Below the pieces are notes generated by a model that saw only the letters and a program-made list of their open reading frames with translations, was not told the DNA's origin and ran no database searches. DNA of 64,000 bases from Scleroderma bovista (Eukaryota > Basidiomycota > Agaricomycetes > Boletales > Sclerodermataceae): the NCBI GenBank assembly GCA_037178675.1, contig JAYMGJ010000547.1:1-64000 (forward strand). Reading direction: 5' to 3'. The position numbers and the translations under genes are program-made. Of this stretch, positions 1-9,859 are shown piece by piece (the stretch's first letter is position 1; every line of letters begins with the position of its first letter).

Positions 1-1189
1 GACCCCGACCAAGACGTGACCAGGAAGTCCGCCAGAGTTGGACAGGTCAAAAGCAGAACTGCAGGAGATGGTCAGAACTTGACCAGAGAGTCCGGAGATG
101 GACTAGAGGTGACCAGGAGTTAGAACAGACTGTCAGATTGCGCATAGAGACAAGCAATGTCTCAAGTCCAGATGCAGACCGGAGGTCGCAACCGGAGATG
201 CTAAAACTGACCAGGAGTTGACCAGTAAGTTCAGAGCTGGGCCGGAGTTGACCACAAGGGCCAGAGAGACCAGGAATGGTCCGGAAACAGATTAGTGCAA
301 CTGGGGGAAGCACAGATTAAAAGCACAGCTGAGTAGAATAAGCTCAGAGAGTAAGATGCGGGTGGCTGTAGAGCCAGAGTGACCAGAAGGTCGGGAACAG
401 GGAATGTCCAAGCTAAGAGAACCAGTGGCCGGAGAGTGGCCCTAGGGTGACCCTAGAGGTTACTGACAAGGAGGGAAAGTGGTCCGACGATTTCCGGGCG
501 AGTACTCAGCTTTCCTGTGGAAACAGTCCGGAGTTTTGAGTACAAAGTAGTATAGTTGACCGGAGAAAGCATGGAGTTGATCCGGAAGTGGTAGGATCAG
601 TTGGCTGAGAGCCTAGATGGGTCAGGAGTCCACAAATATCAGCAACAAGAGAGAGAGTCGAAGGTTGAGGTTCTGGGTGTGCGGAAGAGAGCTGGAGTTG
701 GGGTGCAAGTACTGCCAAGTGACCGGAAGTCCGCTAGTAGGGCCGGACAAGGATGGGACAGTTGGTACTAAGGTAGTCAGCAGATACAAGCAGGCTAGCA
801 CAGAGGACATAGTTTTGGTGAGCCAGCGCAATGCTGTCTCGGTTGGTCGCAGAAGATTGACACAGCTGGAGAGAAGCCTCCAAGCTAGAGAGCGACCGGA
901 GATTGGGTCAGGAGTTCCGGACTGGCCGGGGACGCAGTCGGAAAGGTGAGTCAGCATGACACTGTCTCAGTCGAGAGGGTTGGTACAGGACCAGGAGTAC
1001 CGGACTGGTTGGAGACACAGTCGGAAGAGTGAGTCAGCGCGAAGCTGTCCCAGACAGGAGTGTTGGCGCGAAGCCAAACAAGCTAGCTAGTAGCAGGAAA
1101 CGGGTATGGAGTTCCGGACTGGCCGGAGATGCGACCGGAAAGGTCAGATACAGACTACGATAACAATAAAAAGTGACTAAAGGTTGGCT

Positions 1190-1262
1190 GGGGCGAAGCC
1201 CTTATCCCCTTCTTTGGGTAGACGTCCCATAGTCTACCCTCAGGGTAATGGGGTCAAAGCAC
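1190..1262 (-). pseudogene. Scar of gypsy pol (RNase H/integrase linker)
   Basis: On the minus strand this stretch matches the linker after RNase H of gypsy element 1 pol (nucleotides about 19880-19950): DP-T-R followed, after a frameshift, by DVYPKKG, against DPLTRRWDIYPKEG in the element. About 70 bp are recognisable before the similarity fades. It shows that a copy of the same element family once lay here in the minus orientation. Confidence 0.55.
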
Positions 1263-2339
1263 CAGATGGCTGGGTCCGAGAGCAGGTAGTGCGGATGCAC
1301 CAAAGCGATACTTGGGGCTAGCAAGCATAAAGCGGGTTAGGTAGAACAGCAGAGGATGGTGCTGTGGAGTGAGTAAAATCCGGAGTTTTGACAACAAGGT
1401 CCGGAGTATTGACAAGAATGGTCCGGAGTAGTGATTACAAAGTCCGGAGTTTTGACAAAGAGGTCCGGAGCAGAATAGCACAGAGTGCAGTTGTCCAGGT
1501 GGACAACAACCGGAGTTACTCGGAGTAGTCAGGGATGGTGACGAGAGGTAGCCTAGGTATATGGAGACAAGAGAGTAGTGAATGGAAGGGTGAGTCCGAG
1601 TTGGTGAAACTGAAGACAAGGTCTTGGGTGGTAGCGGGTGGTTTCCAGGCGGAGGTGGTTCCTTCCAATCAAGGAAGAACCGGAGTTGCTTTCAGAGTTA
1701 GATTGCAGTCATGGGGGTTAGCCATCGCAAGCTGGATAGAAGCAGGTGGGTTTGCCCGGAGTTACCAGGAGTTCAACTGGCTAGTCGACAAGGGGTCAGA
1801 GAGAGCAGGAGGCGGAAGTAAATTCCGGAGTTTTGGAAACTAGGTTCCCAGGGGGTGACGTCAGGGGCTTGGCAAACACTGCAAGGTATTCGGTGATAAT
1901 ACAAACCAATACCTAATTGATCAACGGATCCTCGTAGGTGGTATGTTATGTTTCAAAGTTACTCCTATTAGTAGTTCCCGAGCGAGGGTTGTGCACGGAG
2001 GCACAGATTTGTGCATATAGCACCAGATTGCACCGGAGGTGCTGATTGTGCAAAAGAGCACGAAGGTTTGTGTGCAGAGACACAGAGGTGTGCGCAGGGG
2101 CACGGAGAGAGTTTGTGCGACGATGCCAGAGGAGCGGAGACGACCGGAGTTGACAATTTCAGAAAGGACAGACTCGGAGGTTGACAAGATAGTCAGAGGC
2201 AGGCAAAAGGGGTCAGAATGACAGACTGGATGGCAGGACAGTGCCGGAGTTCCGGAAATAGGGGTTTCCGATGGGTAACAGCAAAGCCTGTTAGTCCGGG
2301 TAGGTGGAAAAAGTCCAGAGATACCAAGCGATCAGGTGG

Positions 2340-2800
2340 AGATGTGACCGGAGTTAGCACACAGGGCACAGGAAGTGACCGGAGTTGGTGCGCAGCCACA
2401 GGAGATGACTGGAGTTAGTGTACTGGGCACAGAAGGCAACTGGAGTTAGCACACAGGGCACAGGAGGTGACCGGAGTTAGTGCGCAACCACAGGAGTTGA
2501 CCGGAGTTAGTGCGCAGCCACAGGAGATGACAAGAGTTGGTGCACTGGGCACAGAAGGCAACTAGTAAAGGTAGTATGCAGGTCACAGGAGGTGACCGGA
2601 GTTAGTGCACAATCACAGGAGTTGACCGGAGTTAGTGCGCAGCCACAAGGAGTGACCGGAGTTAGTGCACAACTACAGGAGTTGACCGGAGTTAGTGCGC
2701 AGCCACAGGGAGTGACCGGAGTTAGTGCACAACTACAGGAGTTGACCGGAGTTGGTGTGCAACCACAAGACACAACCGGAGTTAGTGTGTGGTGCACAGG
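2340..2800. repeat. 30-bp minisatellite with CCGGAGTT core
   Basis: Imperfect tandem units of 30 bp, of the form GACCGGAGTTAGTGC followed by ACAACTACAGGAGTT or GCAGCCACAGGGAGT, alternate between 2590 and 2790; looser copies begin near 2340. Because 30 is a multiple of three the array is open in one frame as a ten-residue repeat (TGVSAQPQ-V), but there is no start context or flanking coding sequence, so I do not call a gene. Confidence 0.8.
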
Positions 2801-4531
2801 AGATGACTGGACAAGGTCTAGATACCATGGACAAGAGTGTCAAGGGTGCAAGGAGCGACTAGAAAGGACAGACACAAAGGACAGACAGAAGGACAGACAC
2901 AAGACTGTCAAGAGCAAAGGTAGGGAGCAAAGACTAGTGGATGGCCTGCTGCATAGGTCCGGAGTTGGCTGGAGTTTCCACAGAGCGGAAAGAGTTCCAA
3001 GTGCAAGGAGTGACATTTTGACTAAAGGGAGCCCAAGTGAACAGTAGGGCGACCGGAGTTTTGAGCTGAAACGTCGGAGCTGGTTATAGAGTGTTCCAAA
3101 GCACTGCGGAGTACTTCCAGTGGAGTTGGGAAGCCGGAGTGGACCAAGATGCCGGAGTACCAAGGTGTTAGACACCCGAGTAGCTGCAGAGAGACAGGAT
3201 ATGGTGTCTGAGATTGCTGAAAGCAGTGAGGTGGACGAGGACAGCAGATACAATGCCTAGAGATGGCTACAGAGCGTAGACAGTGATTTCCGGATAGAGC
3301 GGGAAGCCGGAAATTCAAAAGTCCGGAGTAGCCAAGAGTCTTGGTAGACAAAAGGAGGCAAGAGGCAGGCAGAGGCAACAGACACAATGCCAAAGAATGG
3401 CTGCAGAGTGCGGACAAGGTTTCCAGGTGGAGCGAAGAGTTTCCAAGTCCCGGAGAAGGGACAACAAGCCGGAAAACCAAAAGTCCGGAGTTGATGAGGG
3501 TCAGAGCAGCCAAAGGAAGGCAAAGGTAGGTGCAGGCAGCAGAGCTGGTGACAAGCCAAGGCAACAGAGTGTAGACAAATACTTCCAAGTCAGCCAGAGA
3601 GTTTCCAAGTCCAAAGAAAGGACAAGAGGGCAGAAATTCAAAAGTCCGGACCAAACAAGGGTTTGTAAAGCCGGAGTAAGATAGGGGTGGCCGGAGTTGA
3701 TGCCCTAAAGAAGAGCAGTCATTGGAAATAAAGTATGAAGGACTTAGAACAAAGTCCAGGAGTAGTTGCCAGTCAATGCGGGCAACCGGAGATGGTCAGA
3801 GCGGAAAGTCCGGGTAGGACAAGTCAGAGAGCGCGATGCTCAGGAGTATGGTGGCCAAGGTTGGCCGGACATGAGAGGACATGAGTGACAGACAAAGAGT
3901 GTGGGTTTATGCATACTGTCGGAGACAGTAAGTTCAGAGCCATGGCGGATGAATTTGCACGAGTTTTGGTGAGATCAAATCTACTGTCAAGACCGGTTCT
4001 CCTCAACGATCTTACTAGGAGGTCCAGAGGTGCAGGGAACTAATGAGGAGGTAAGTCCAGACACTAGTAGGTGCTAGTTAGTGTGGAGAGTCAAGTCCGG
4101 GTCAAACGAATGAAGTCCGGGCACTAGAGAAGCACAGGGAGTAAGTCCGGGTTTTTGCGGAGTAAGTCCGGACCGCGGGAAAGTGGTCCGGAGTTGAGCG
4201 CAGTTTGTCCGGAGCGAAGGACATCCCAGAGGTGGGATAAGTCCTGAGAGGTCTAGCATCGAGTCTGGGACAGAGGTGGCTTTTGCCCTCGTGCAAGTAG
4301 GAGACTTGCTAGGATCAGACATAGGACCAAGGGGACGAGATAGGACGGAGGCCGGAGTTGGCCGGAGTTCAGGAGTTCAGATGAACAGATGGATTAGGAG
4401 AGCATAATGGGTAGTACAGAGTGGGGAGTATCTTAGTCGAGATTTGATCTAAGGACTACTAGGCCGGAGTATGGTAGTTTATATAGTAATGAAACTAAGG
4501 TGAGTATATACGGTGACAAGTAAACACCTTA

Positions 4532-4600
4532 CAGCTGTTTTCGGAAAGGTTGGCAGTCGTGTCGTGATTTTTTTGTTTACACATTGTTTGTACTCAGTAG
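4532..4600 (+). repeat. Left terminal inverted repeat of the mariner element
   Basis: 69 bp from CAGCTG to CTCAGTAG, the exact reverse complement of 5531-5599, including the run of seven T. Immediately outside is the TA target duplication at 4530-4531. Confidence 0.95.
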
Positions 4601-4615
4601 AAATTCGTACTGTGA

Positions 4616-5121
4616 ATGGATTCATACGCTGGGATGGATCCAACAACTTCGCGGGTTCTGCAGGTCCTAGACTTACCTCAACTTATGCTCGAAGAAGATG
4701 ACTATGCCTCTGACAGTGATCACGATCTTACTCTCAATGGTTCAGCTATCACATATGATGGCAGCCGAGCTGACCCTGAAGATGACGACACGACACTCAA
4801 CCCTGATGACGATGAGCTAGACTTGCCAAACCCCCTTCAGAGCAAGCCTCCAACCCCCACACCCCCTCCGATTGTTGGCAAGAAGCGCAAACGAGGTAAG
4901 CTAGCGCATATATTGTGTCTGAACAGCCATGACCACTTTGTACATAATCGTACTTCATAGGCAAGGAAAACACGACCCCAGAGGAGCCCAAAGGTCCAAA
5001 GGAGGTCTCATACCTTGTGTCTATCTTCTCTGCAGCTGAGATGAAGAAGGCAAAGAGCAAACGAGAGCCAATGAACGAGTCTATTGACCTCTCGATCGAG
5101 GTGCCCTGGGACACCCTCTTG
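4616..5121 (+). pseudogene. Captured 5' gene fragment, two exons
   Basis: Reads from ATG 4616, with an acidic, Pro-rich N-terminus (DDDE runs, then PPTPTPPP and a basic KKRKR), an intron with clean ends at 4896-4960 (GTAAGC...CATAG), and a second exon that encodes KEVSYLVSIFSAAEMKK, REPMNES and PWDTLL. From memory this resembles the N-terminal part of an uncharacterised Agaricomycete protein family with a VSYLV-IFSAA and PWDTL signature, which continues for several hundred residues; here it stops at about 5121 where the transposase sequence begins on the other strand. I infer capture of a 5' gene end, intron included, by the transposon. Function of the source gene is unknown. Confidence 0.65.
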
Positions 5122-5491
5122 CAATACGTTTCAGCTTCTTGTAGCTCACACCAGCACGTTGGAGCTCTGCAAAGACCGTCTTGAAATGGATAGAGATGAA
5201 TCGGTTGGTGCGGAGAAGGGTGACAAGTTCATCCAGGAAGTAGTCAGGATTGCTGCGAATAAGCTGAAGGAGATAATCAAGGTCCTCGCGATCAAGTTGA
5301 CGAGCACGACCACGGATCCCTGTTGGGTGATTGACGACATCACCTGTCTCCCTCCAGAGCTTCAGGATGCGAAACCAGGTCCTCTTGGAGATGCTACAGC
5401 AGTCAAGGATCTCCTGCAGCCTTAGCAGTCGACGTTCATAAAGCCTGATGGCTGCGAGCTTGACATCGCGACTGATCTTTCGATATGCCAT
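5081..5491 (-). pseudogene. Tc1/mariner transposase, N-terminal third only
   Basis: Starts with MAYRKISRDVKLAAIRLY and contains the paired helix-turn-helix DNA-binding region (ILDCC-ISKRTWFRILKLW, then TGIRGR, the AT-hook-like linker, and NPDYFLDEL). It ends in the usual GVSYKKLKRIA, after which residues come from the captured gene fragment (junction near 5122). The DDE catalytic domain that should follow for about 200 residues is absent. Start chosen as the first ATG and by family fit. The 5' end lies close inside the right terminal repeat, as expected. The protein could bind transposon ends but not cut. Confidence 0.85.
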
Positions 5492-5530
5492 GTATTAGCT
5501 AGTAGGGAACTTCGGACTCGGAGGTGCTGA

Positions 5531-5599
5531 CTACTGAGTACAAACAATGTGTAAACAAAAAAATCACGACACGACTGCCAACCTTTCCGAAAACAGCTG
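5531..5599 (-). repeat. Right terminal inverted repeat of the mariner element
   Basis: Exact reverse complement of 4532-4600; followed by TA at 5600-5601. Confidence 0.95.
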
Positions 5600-5601
5600 T
5601 A

Positions 5602-6340
5602 ATGTCGAGACAAGGGATGGAGCAGAAGCAGACAGGAAAATAAACCAGGTACAAGAAAATAAAGCAGGGACAGGAAAATAAACCGGAGCGGAAGCAGACA
5701 CGGGGAACTAGAGTTACAGGGACGACGGAGGAAAAGCAGGGACAAGGGAACTAGGTCGGAAGAGGTCAGGTAAGGGTCAGAGGTGGACTTAACTAATGTT
5801 AAGTCCGGACCGATGTCCAGGACCGGAGGAAGTGGGACCGGAGGAGGTGGGACCGGAGGAAGTGCATGACCGGAGGAAGTGCAAGAGCGGAGGGAGTGCA
5901 CGAGCGGAGGGAGTGCACAGGTGGAGGAAGGGCGGAGTAGCTGGAGGAAGGTCCGGAGTTGGACATAGAAATGTCCTAAGCCTTTGGTGGACCTGACAGA
6001 GGAAGTGGAGCAGGAGCAGGAGCAGAACTGAGCCGGAGTTGGATGTACCAGCCGGAGTTGGGCTACGTCGCAGACAAGGCTAAGGGAGTGGCCGGACTGA
6101 AACCGGAGTAGCGACTAGTGGTAGGTACAGGTCCAACATGGAGGAGTTAGACCGCGGATCTGTTTGTAGGAAGACAGGGGTTAGTCCTGAGGCGGAGATG
6201 GACGTAGTGACCGGAGTTGAGCTGGAGTGCAGCTATAGGGCTGGAAATGGCCGGACTAGATCCGGAGTTGCATCTATGCCTAAGGAGAGGTCAGGCGGGC
6301 CATGGTTAGACCAGAGTTGCGACTGGAAAAGTATGGATAT
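5602..6340. repeat. LTR-like tract continuing right of the mariner element
   Basis: Contains three GAAAATAAA-type repeats (5636-5690) as the LTR does at 16675-16705, then a short tandem array of GACCGGAGGAAGTG units at about 5810-5940, then more CCGGAGTT. The terminal TAACA of the LTR is not found, so the right boundary is unclear. No coding sequence seen. Confidence 0.5.
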
Positions 6341-7937
6341 GACACATTCATACCATACTCTCAAAGCTGCACTTGCCCACTCAAACGTAACAATCAACAA
6401 TCTTCCTCCACCTCCCTTTTGAAGTCTGGCCACTAGTGGAGCACATCAAAGTTCATGGTGTTCCAAGCTGATGCCAAGGTAAGTTATTGTTAGTTCTTAA
6501 CGTTTTTCTTTTCATTACTCTAGTTCTTGCTGTCACAGACTTAGATTCTCGGACTTGGAGGTGTGCTCCTTCGTATTGTACAGTTGTATTCATTACTTTG
6601 GAACCTGGAGAATTTTTGGTTGGCTTGTTGCATTGTGCATCTCTTGGTATCTAGTACAGTAGGCATCGGTCTCATTATCACACTTCGTTTACCTGCAATG
6701 CTGTCTCGTTTGAGTCATTTTACAAGGTCATCGGCAAAGTTATAAACTCAGACTTGTCTGACAATGTTCATCACACTCACTACAACACTACTTAGTACTC
6801 ACCGCCCATGGCGTCCCCTGCATCTCCAGGAGAGCCATCAGTAGTGCAGAGAACTCTAAGGAACTGCAGTGCCTCTATCTTTGCATGTTGCTGTTCCTTC
6901 TCTTGTGCAAAAGCAAAACTGTGCGGCACATCCTTCCTGCATCTCTGCGTCGCAACCAGGTTAGTGCTGGTGTTTTTAACAGTCATTACTCATTAGTGCT
7001 GTCATAGATCATAGGATGCTCTTCCCCCCATTCTCAATGCCCTTGACTCTTGAGGTCCAGGTCTAGGACATGGTGGTCATCTTGTTCTCAAAGTCGCATG
7101 ATGAGTCACATCCCATCTGGGTGATAACACCATATGCACCATTGCCATGGACGATACAGAAGGTTTGGTATGTGGCAAAAAGGTCATTGACACCGGCGCC
7201 CTCATTCTTGTCAGAAAAACAACCCTCGGCCCTTGGGCCCAGAATATCTGCTTTACTTGCTTGTATTCCCTCCACAGTCAGTTACCAACCCATGTCCCCC
7301 ATGGGCCCCACCACCCCAGTGTGACGATGACAACCAACACCAGGACCCAACACAACCACGATCCCTGTGTGTCCACAGCTTGAGCACTGCCGCTTTATCA
7401 GCAATGTGCTATGTTTTCGCAGTATATGTAGTACTATTTATGCTTTCGCATACAAGGCTATAAGGCTATAAGCCCAATGATAATTTTCACTATGTCATAA
7501 TTTTTTTTCTGTGGTTAGTTGACTTGGAGTTGCAAGTTATGACTAGTCGAGTCGAGTTGGACCATAGGTAACCTACCTGACCTGACTTCTTGGCACTTGG
7601 CTAACTGGGTCCTTGACTGCAACTCCAGTCAACTCCGAGCTGGAGTCGCAGCAACACTACCCATGGTAGTGATACCTAACATGCAGCACTTACTGCGGTC
7701 CCAGCCCAGTTCTGCCCTGTGTTATACTGAAGCTGATTTTCAGCCTGGTGTGCCTTTGTTGGACAACCTAAGTAGGTGCATGGGGTCATAGTGACACCTA
7801 CCATGGTAGCTGCTGTGTATCATTTCCATATTAGGCATTCTTTTTTCCAAATGTTGGTTTCATTCCATTCAATATGCTAGTGGTCCCCACACCTAATCTA
7901 TGCTAGTTACATCCATCCCACGGCATTTTCACCTGAC
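6341..7937. other. Non-coding stretch, nothing recognised
   Basis: I find no family-like open frame, RNA gene or clear repeat boundary. A short string CCTAAGTAGGTGCATGGGG at 7769-7787 recurs at 8974-8992 and, changed, at 14797-14812, so part of the right side is repeat-derived. Confidence 0.5.
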
Positions 7938-8577
7938 TGTTCTGACCATGTCCAAGTCTGGATCCTATCTGGTTACTCCGGTCGCATCGCAGCCCTATAG
8001 CCCAACTCTGGTCACTCTCAGTTACTCCGGTCATGGTTGCACAGATATACCTCCGCTAACTATGACCCTTGGTCTAGCCTGCATCCAGTCCTTGACTACA
8101 CTTCCCCGTCAACCCTGCTTGGTTGTGAGTTCTCTGTGTCCTCGATATATCCTTCACCTTGTATCATTTTCACCGGACCTAGTTTATTTTACCCAGACCT
8201 GACTTTATTTTCATTGGACCTGACCTAGCACTTTCTCCGGTTATCCCTTGTCCGCCTTTTAGGCTGTTTACTTGTCACCATAAATACTTGTCCCTAGTTC
8301 TTACTTAGTATAAGTACTCTGTAGATTATCCTGTACACCTCAGTCTGAAATCAACCATAGTCTCTACTCCAGTTCTTGTCTGTCTCTGTCTCTGTCTCTG
8401 TCTCCTCTTGACCAAAACCTATGCAAGGGATCAACACTCGTTATCCTTAGTCATTGAATCCGAACAGTCACCAACTCCGGCTGGACTAATCTCTTGTCCA
8501 GCCCTCTGCCATCTTCCTTCATCCACTTTCATCCGGACTTGACTGGACCTCCTACCGGAGTAGACCCGGACTTGACA
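7938..8577 (+). mobile_element. Solo LTR of the gypsy element 1 family
   Basis: 640 bp starting TGTT and ending GACA, flanked by an exact 5-bp duplication CTGAC at 7933-7937 and 8578-8582. Its sequence is the reverse-complement counterpart of the LTR at 16294-16935: shared landmarks are ACCATGTCCAA near the start, GGCTGTTTACTTGTCACC, the CTGTCTCTGTCTCTGTCTC run, and CCGGAGTAGACCCGGACTTGACA at the end. No internal element sequence is present, so it is the product of LTR-LTR recombination. It contains AACTCCGG repeats. Confidence 0.9.
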
Positions 8578-8764
8578 CTGACCCACAGTATGTACTGCGG
8601 TGCCATTTGTTTATAGATGTCCTCTGTGCTATACTGATTTAGTTAAGCTCACCTATACACCTACATATGGACTCATCCATTGACATGTATGAGAGGTAGG
8701 CCTGGGCCCACTCAAATGATATAGTGATCACAAATTATGTGCCCACATTAATGTGTAAATACTT

Positions 8765-8998
8765 TCTGAGCTCATTCATATGATTCCATGACAATACCTA
8801 ATTGGACCTATCTACCCTTCCTTTAATTGACACCCTAGCCCACCCCTAGTACATTGTGATAATATCTAAGTATGTAGCCCATCCATACCAATCGATAACA
8901 AATCATTCATGGGCTACCATCCACTGGCCTGTGACACTTGGCCAATTTTCACCTTTGGGTGGTTGTGTAAGATGGCCTAAGTAGGTGCATGGGGCCCC
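8765..8998 (+). repeat. Dispersed repeat, copy A
   Basis: Aligns over its length with 14588-14816, sharing CATATGATTCCATGACAATA at the left and CCTAAGTRGGTGCATGGG at the right, with many substitutions and small gaps between. Non-coding; family unknown. Confidence 0.7.
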
Positions 8999-9458
8999 AT
9001 GGTATCAGCTGCCTCTGCAACCACATCAACAAAGGTATCAAAGCTGTCTTTCACTGAAAATATGAATAGATTACACTTAGTGTTGCTGCAGCTCGGCTCA
9101 GCTTCACTGTTGGCTTGTGTGCAGCTTCAGTGTCTAGGGCACTCATTTCTTTGTGAATCTTAATAAATCCTATGACTGAAATGTAGCCATCAACCACCTC
9201 TATCAGATAAAAAAAGAATTATGTGAATCCATTCAGCCAATCTTGAGATATGAGCCTAACCTTAGCACCGGCTTCACATTAGCGTAATTGAAGCTGGCTA
9301 TGGCTTAGGTGAAATAACTCAATGTTGGCTGGTCCAATCAACAAAATTATTTTTTGAGTGATAGCTGCTGCTATAACCTACATTTCCATTATACCATGCA
9401 TAGCCATACATCATGAAATGGATGAGATAAAAAATAGCAGCTTGAAGCTGCAGCAACA

Positions 9459-9830
9459 CTAATTACACTGAGTGAGTTTTACTGATGTCAAAGTTGTTGA
9501 TTTTCCTTGGGTGCGGCCTACAACTTCAATAGAGGTTTCAAGATGAAGATGTGCTGTAATGGATTGGGGTGGGGGCTCAGCAACCTTGTCCTCATTGATA
9601 TCAAAAATGGCTGTCTTGCATGTTGCTTTCTTCTTCTTGGAAGCTGCTGGCTTTGGCAAAGATGGGGATTCATTCTTGGAATGCTTGCGCTTTTGGCTGC
9701 ATTTGCCTTTCTTTGGTAGGGCTTGACAGGGCTAGCAATTGGTGTAGACACCAGTGAATCAATTTCAATTTCTGGGATATAACTGTCATTAATGAAGACA
9801 ACTTTTTGAGGTTCTCAGCTGGCTGTGGGT
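9459..9830 (-). pseudogene. Unidentified coding relic, Lys-rich
   Basis: On the minus strand two overlapping frames join by a frameshift near 9690: the upstream frame reads SPVKPYQRKANAAKSAS and the downstream frame PKPAASKKKKATCKTAIFDINEDKVAEPPP and ends at a stop at 9459. The composition looks like a real nuclear protein rather than random sequence, but I do not recognise a family. It lies just left of a terminal-motif site at 9842, so it may belong to a decayed transposon. Confidence 0.3.
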
Positions 9831-9841
9831 GCAAGTGTGTA

Positions 9842-9853
9842 CATCAGCAAACC
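9842..9853 (+). repeat. Terminal motif CATCAGCAAACC (site 1)
   Basis: The motif is followed by repeated CTGTCC / GGACAG words for about 140 bp (9860-9990). The inverted form GGTTTGCTGATG ends other elements at 14277-14288, 23013-23024 and 37245-37256, each preceded by CTGKC-type subterminal repeats. I read it as one end of a DNA transposon family with subterminal repeats; the partner end of this copy is not certain. Confidence 0.4.
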
Positions 9854-9859
9854 AACCCT

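Larger units (their letters stand above)
1..4531. repeat. CCGGAGTT-rich degenerate LTR-related tract
   Basis: No believable gene is present; open frames here are low-complexity by-products. The octamer CCGGAGTT (or CCGGAG with one change) recurs dozens of times on the plus strand. The same octamer is dense in the 3' LTR of gypsy element 1 (16294-16935) and, on the other strand, in the solo LTR at 7938-8577. The right end (about 4440-4531) aligns with LTR positions 16500-16610, sharing the run from TATATACGGTGACAAG. I infer a decayed LTR or LTR-derived array of the same family, in the same orientation as gypsy element 1. Confidence 0.6.
4532..5599. mobile_element. Tc1/mariner element carrying a gene fragment
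   Basis: A 1068-bp element bounded by two identical 69-bp inverted repeats that begin CAGCTGTTTTCGG and is flanked by TA on each side (4530-4531 and 5600-5601), the target duplication of Tc1/mariner elements. Inside are the N-terminal third of a Tc1-type transposase on the minus strand and, in place of its catalytic domain, the 5' part of another gene on the plus strand with its intron. It cannot transpose on its own. Identity of the repeats implies a recent insertion. It sits inside an LTR-like sequence: the flanks (AAACACCT / ATGTCGAGACAAGGG) rejoin to match LTR positions around 16605-16625. Confidence 0.88.

Noticed and set aside
2340..2800. Regular spaced repeats as a CRISPR array
   Set aside because: Units are 30-bp head-to-tail copies with no unique spacers, no cas genes, and the genome is eukaryotic.
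2592..3047. Open frame over the 30-bp minisatellite as a repeat-protein gene
   Set aside because: The frame is open because the unit is a multiple of three; no start context, splice site or non-repeat coding flank.
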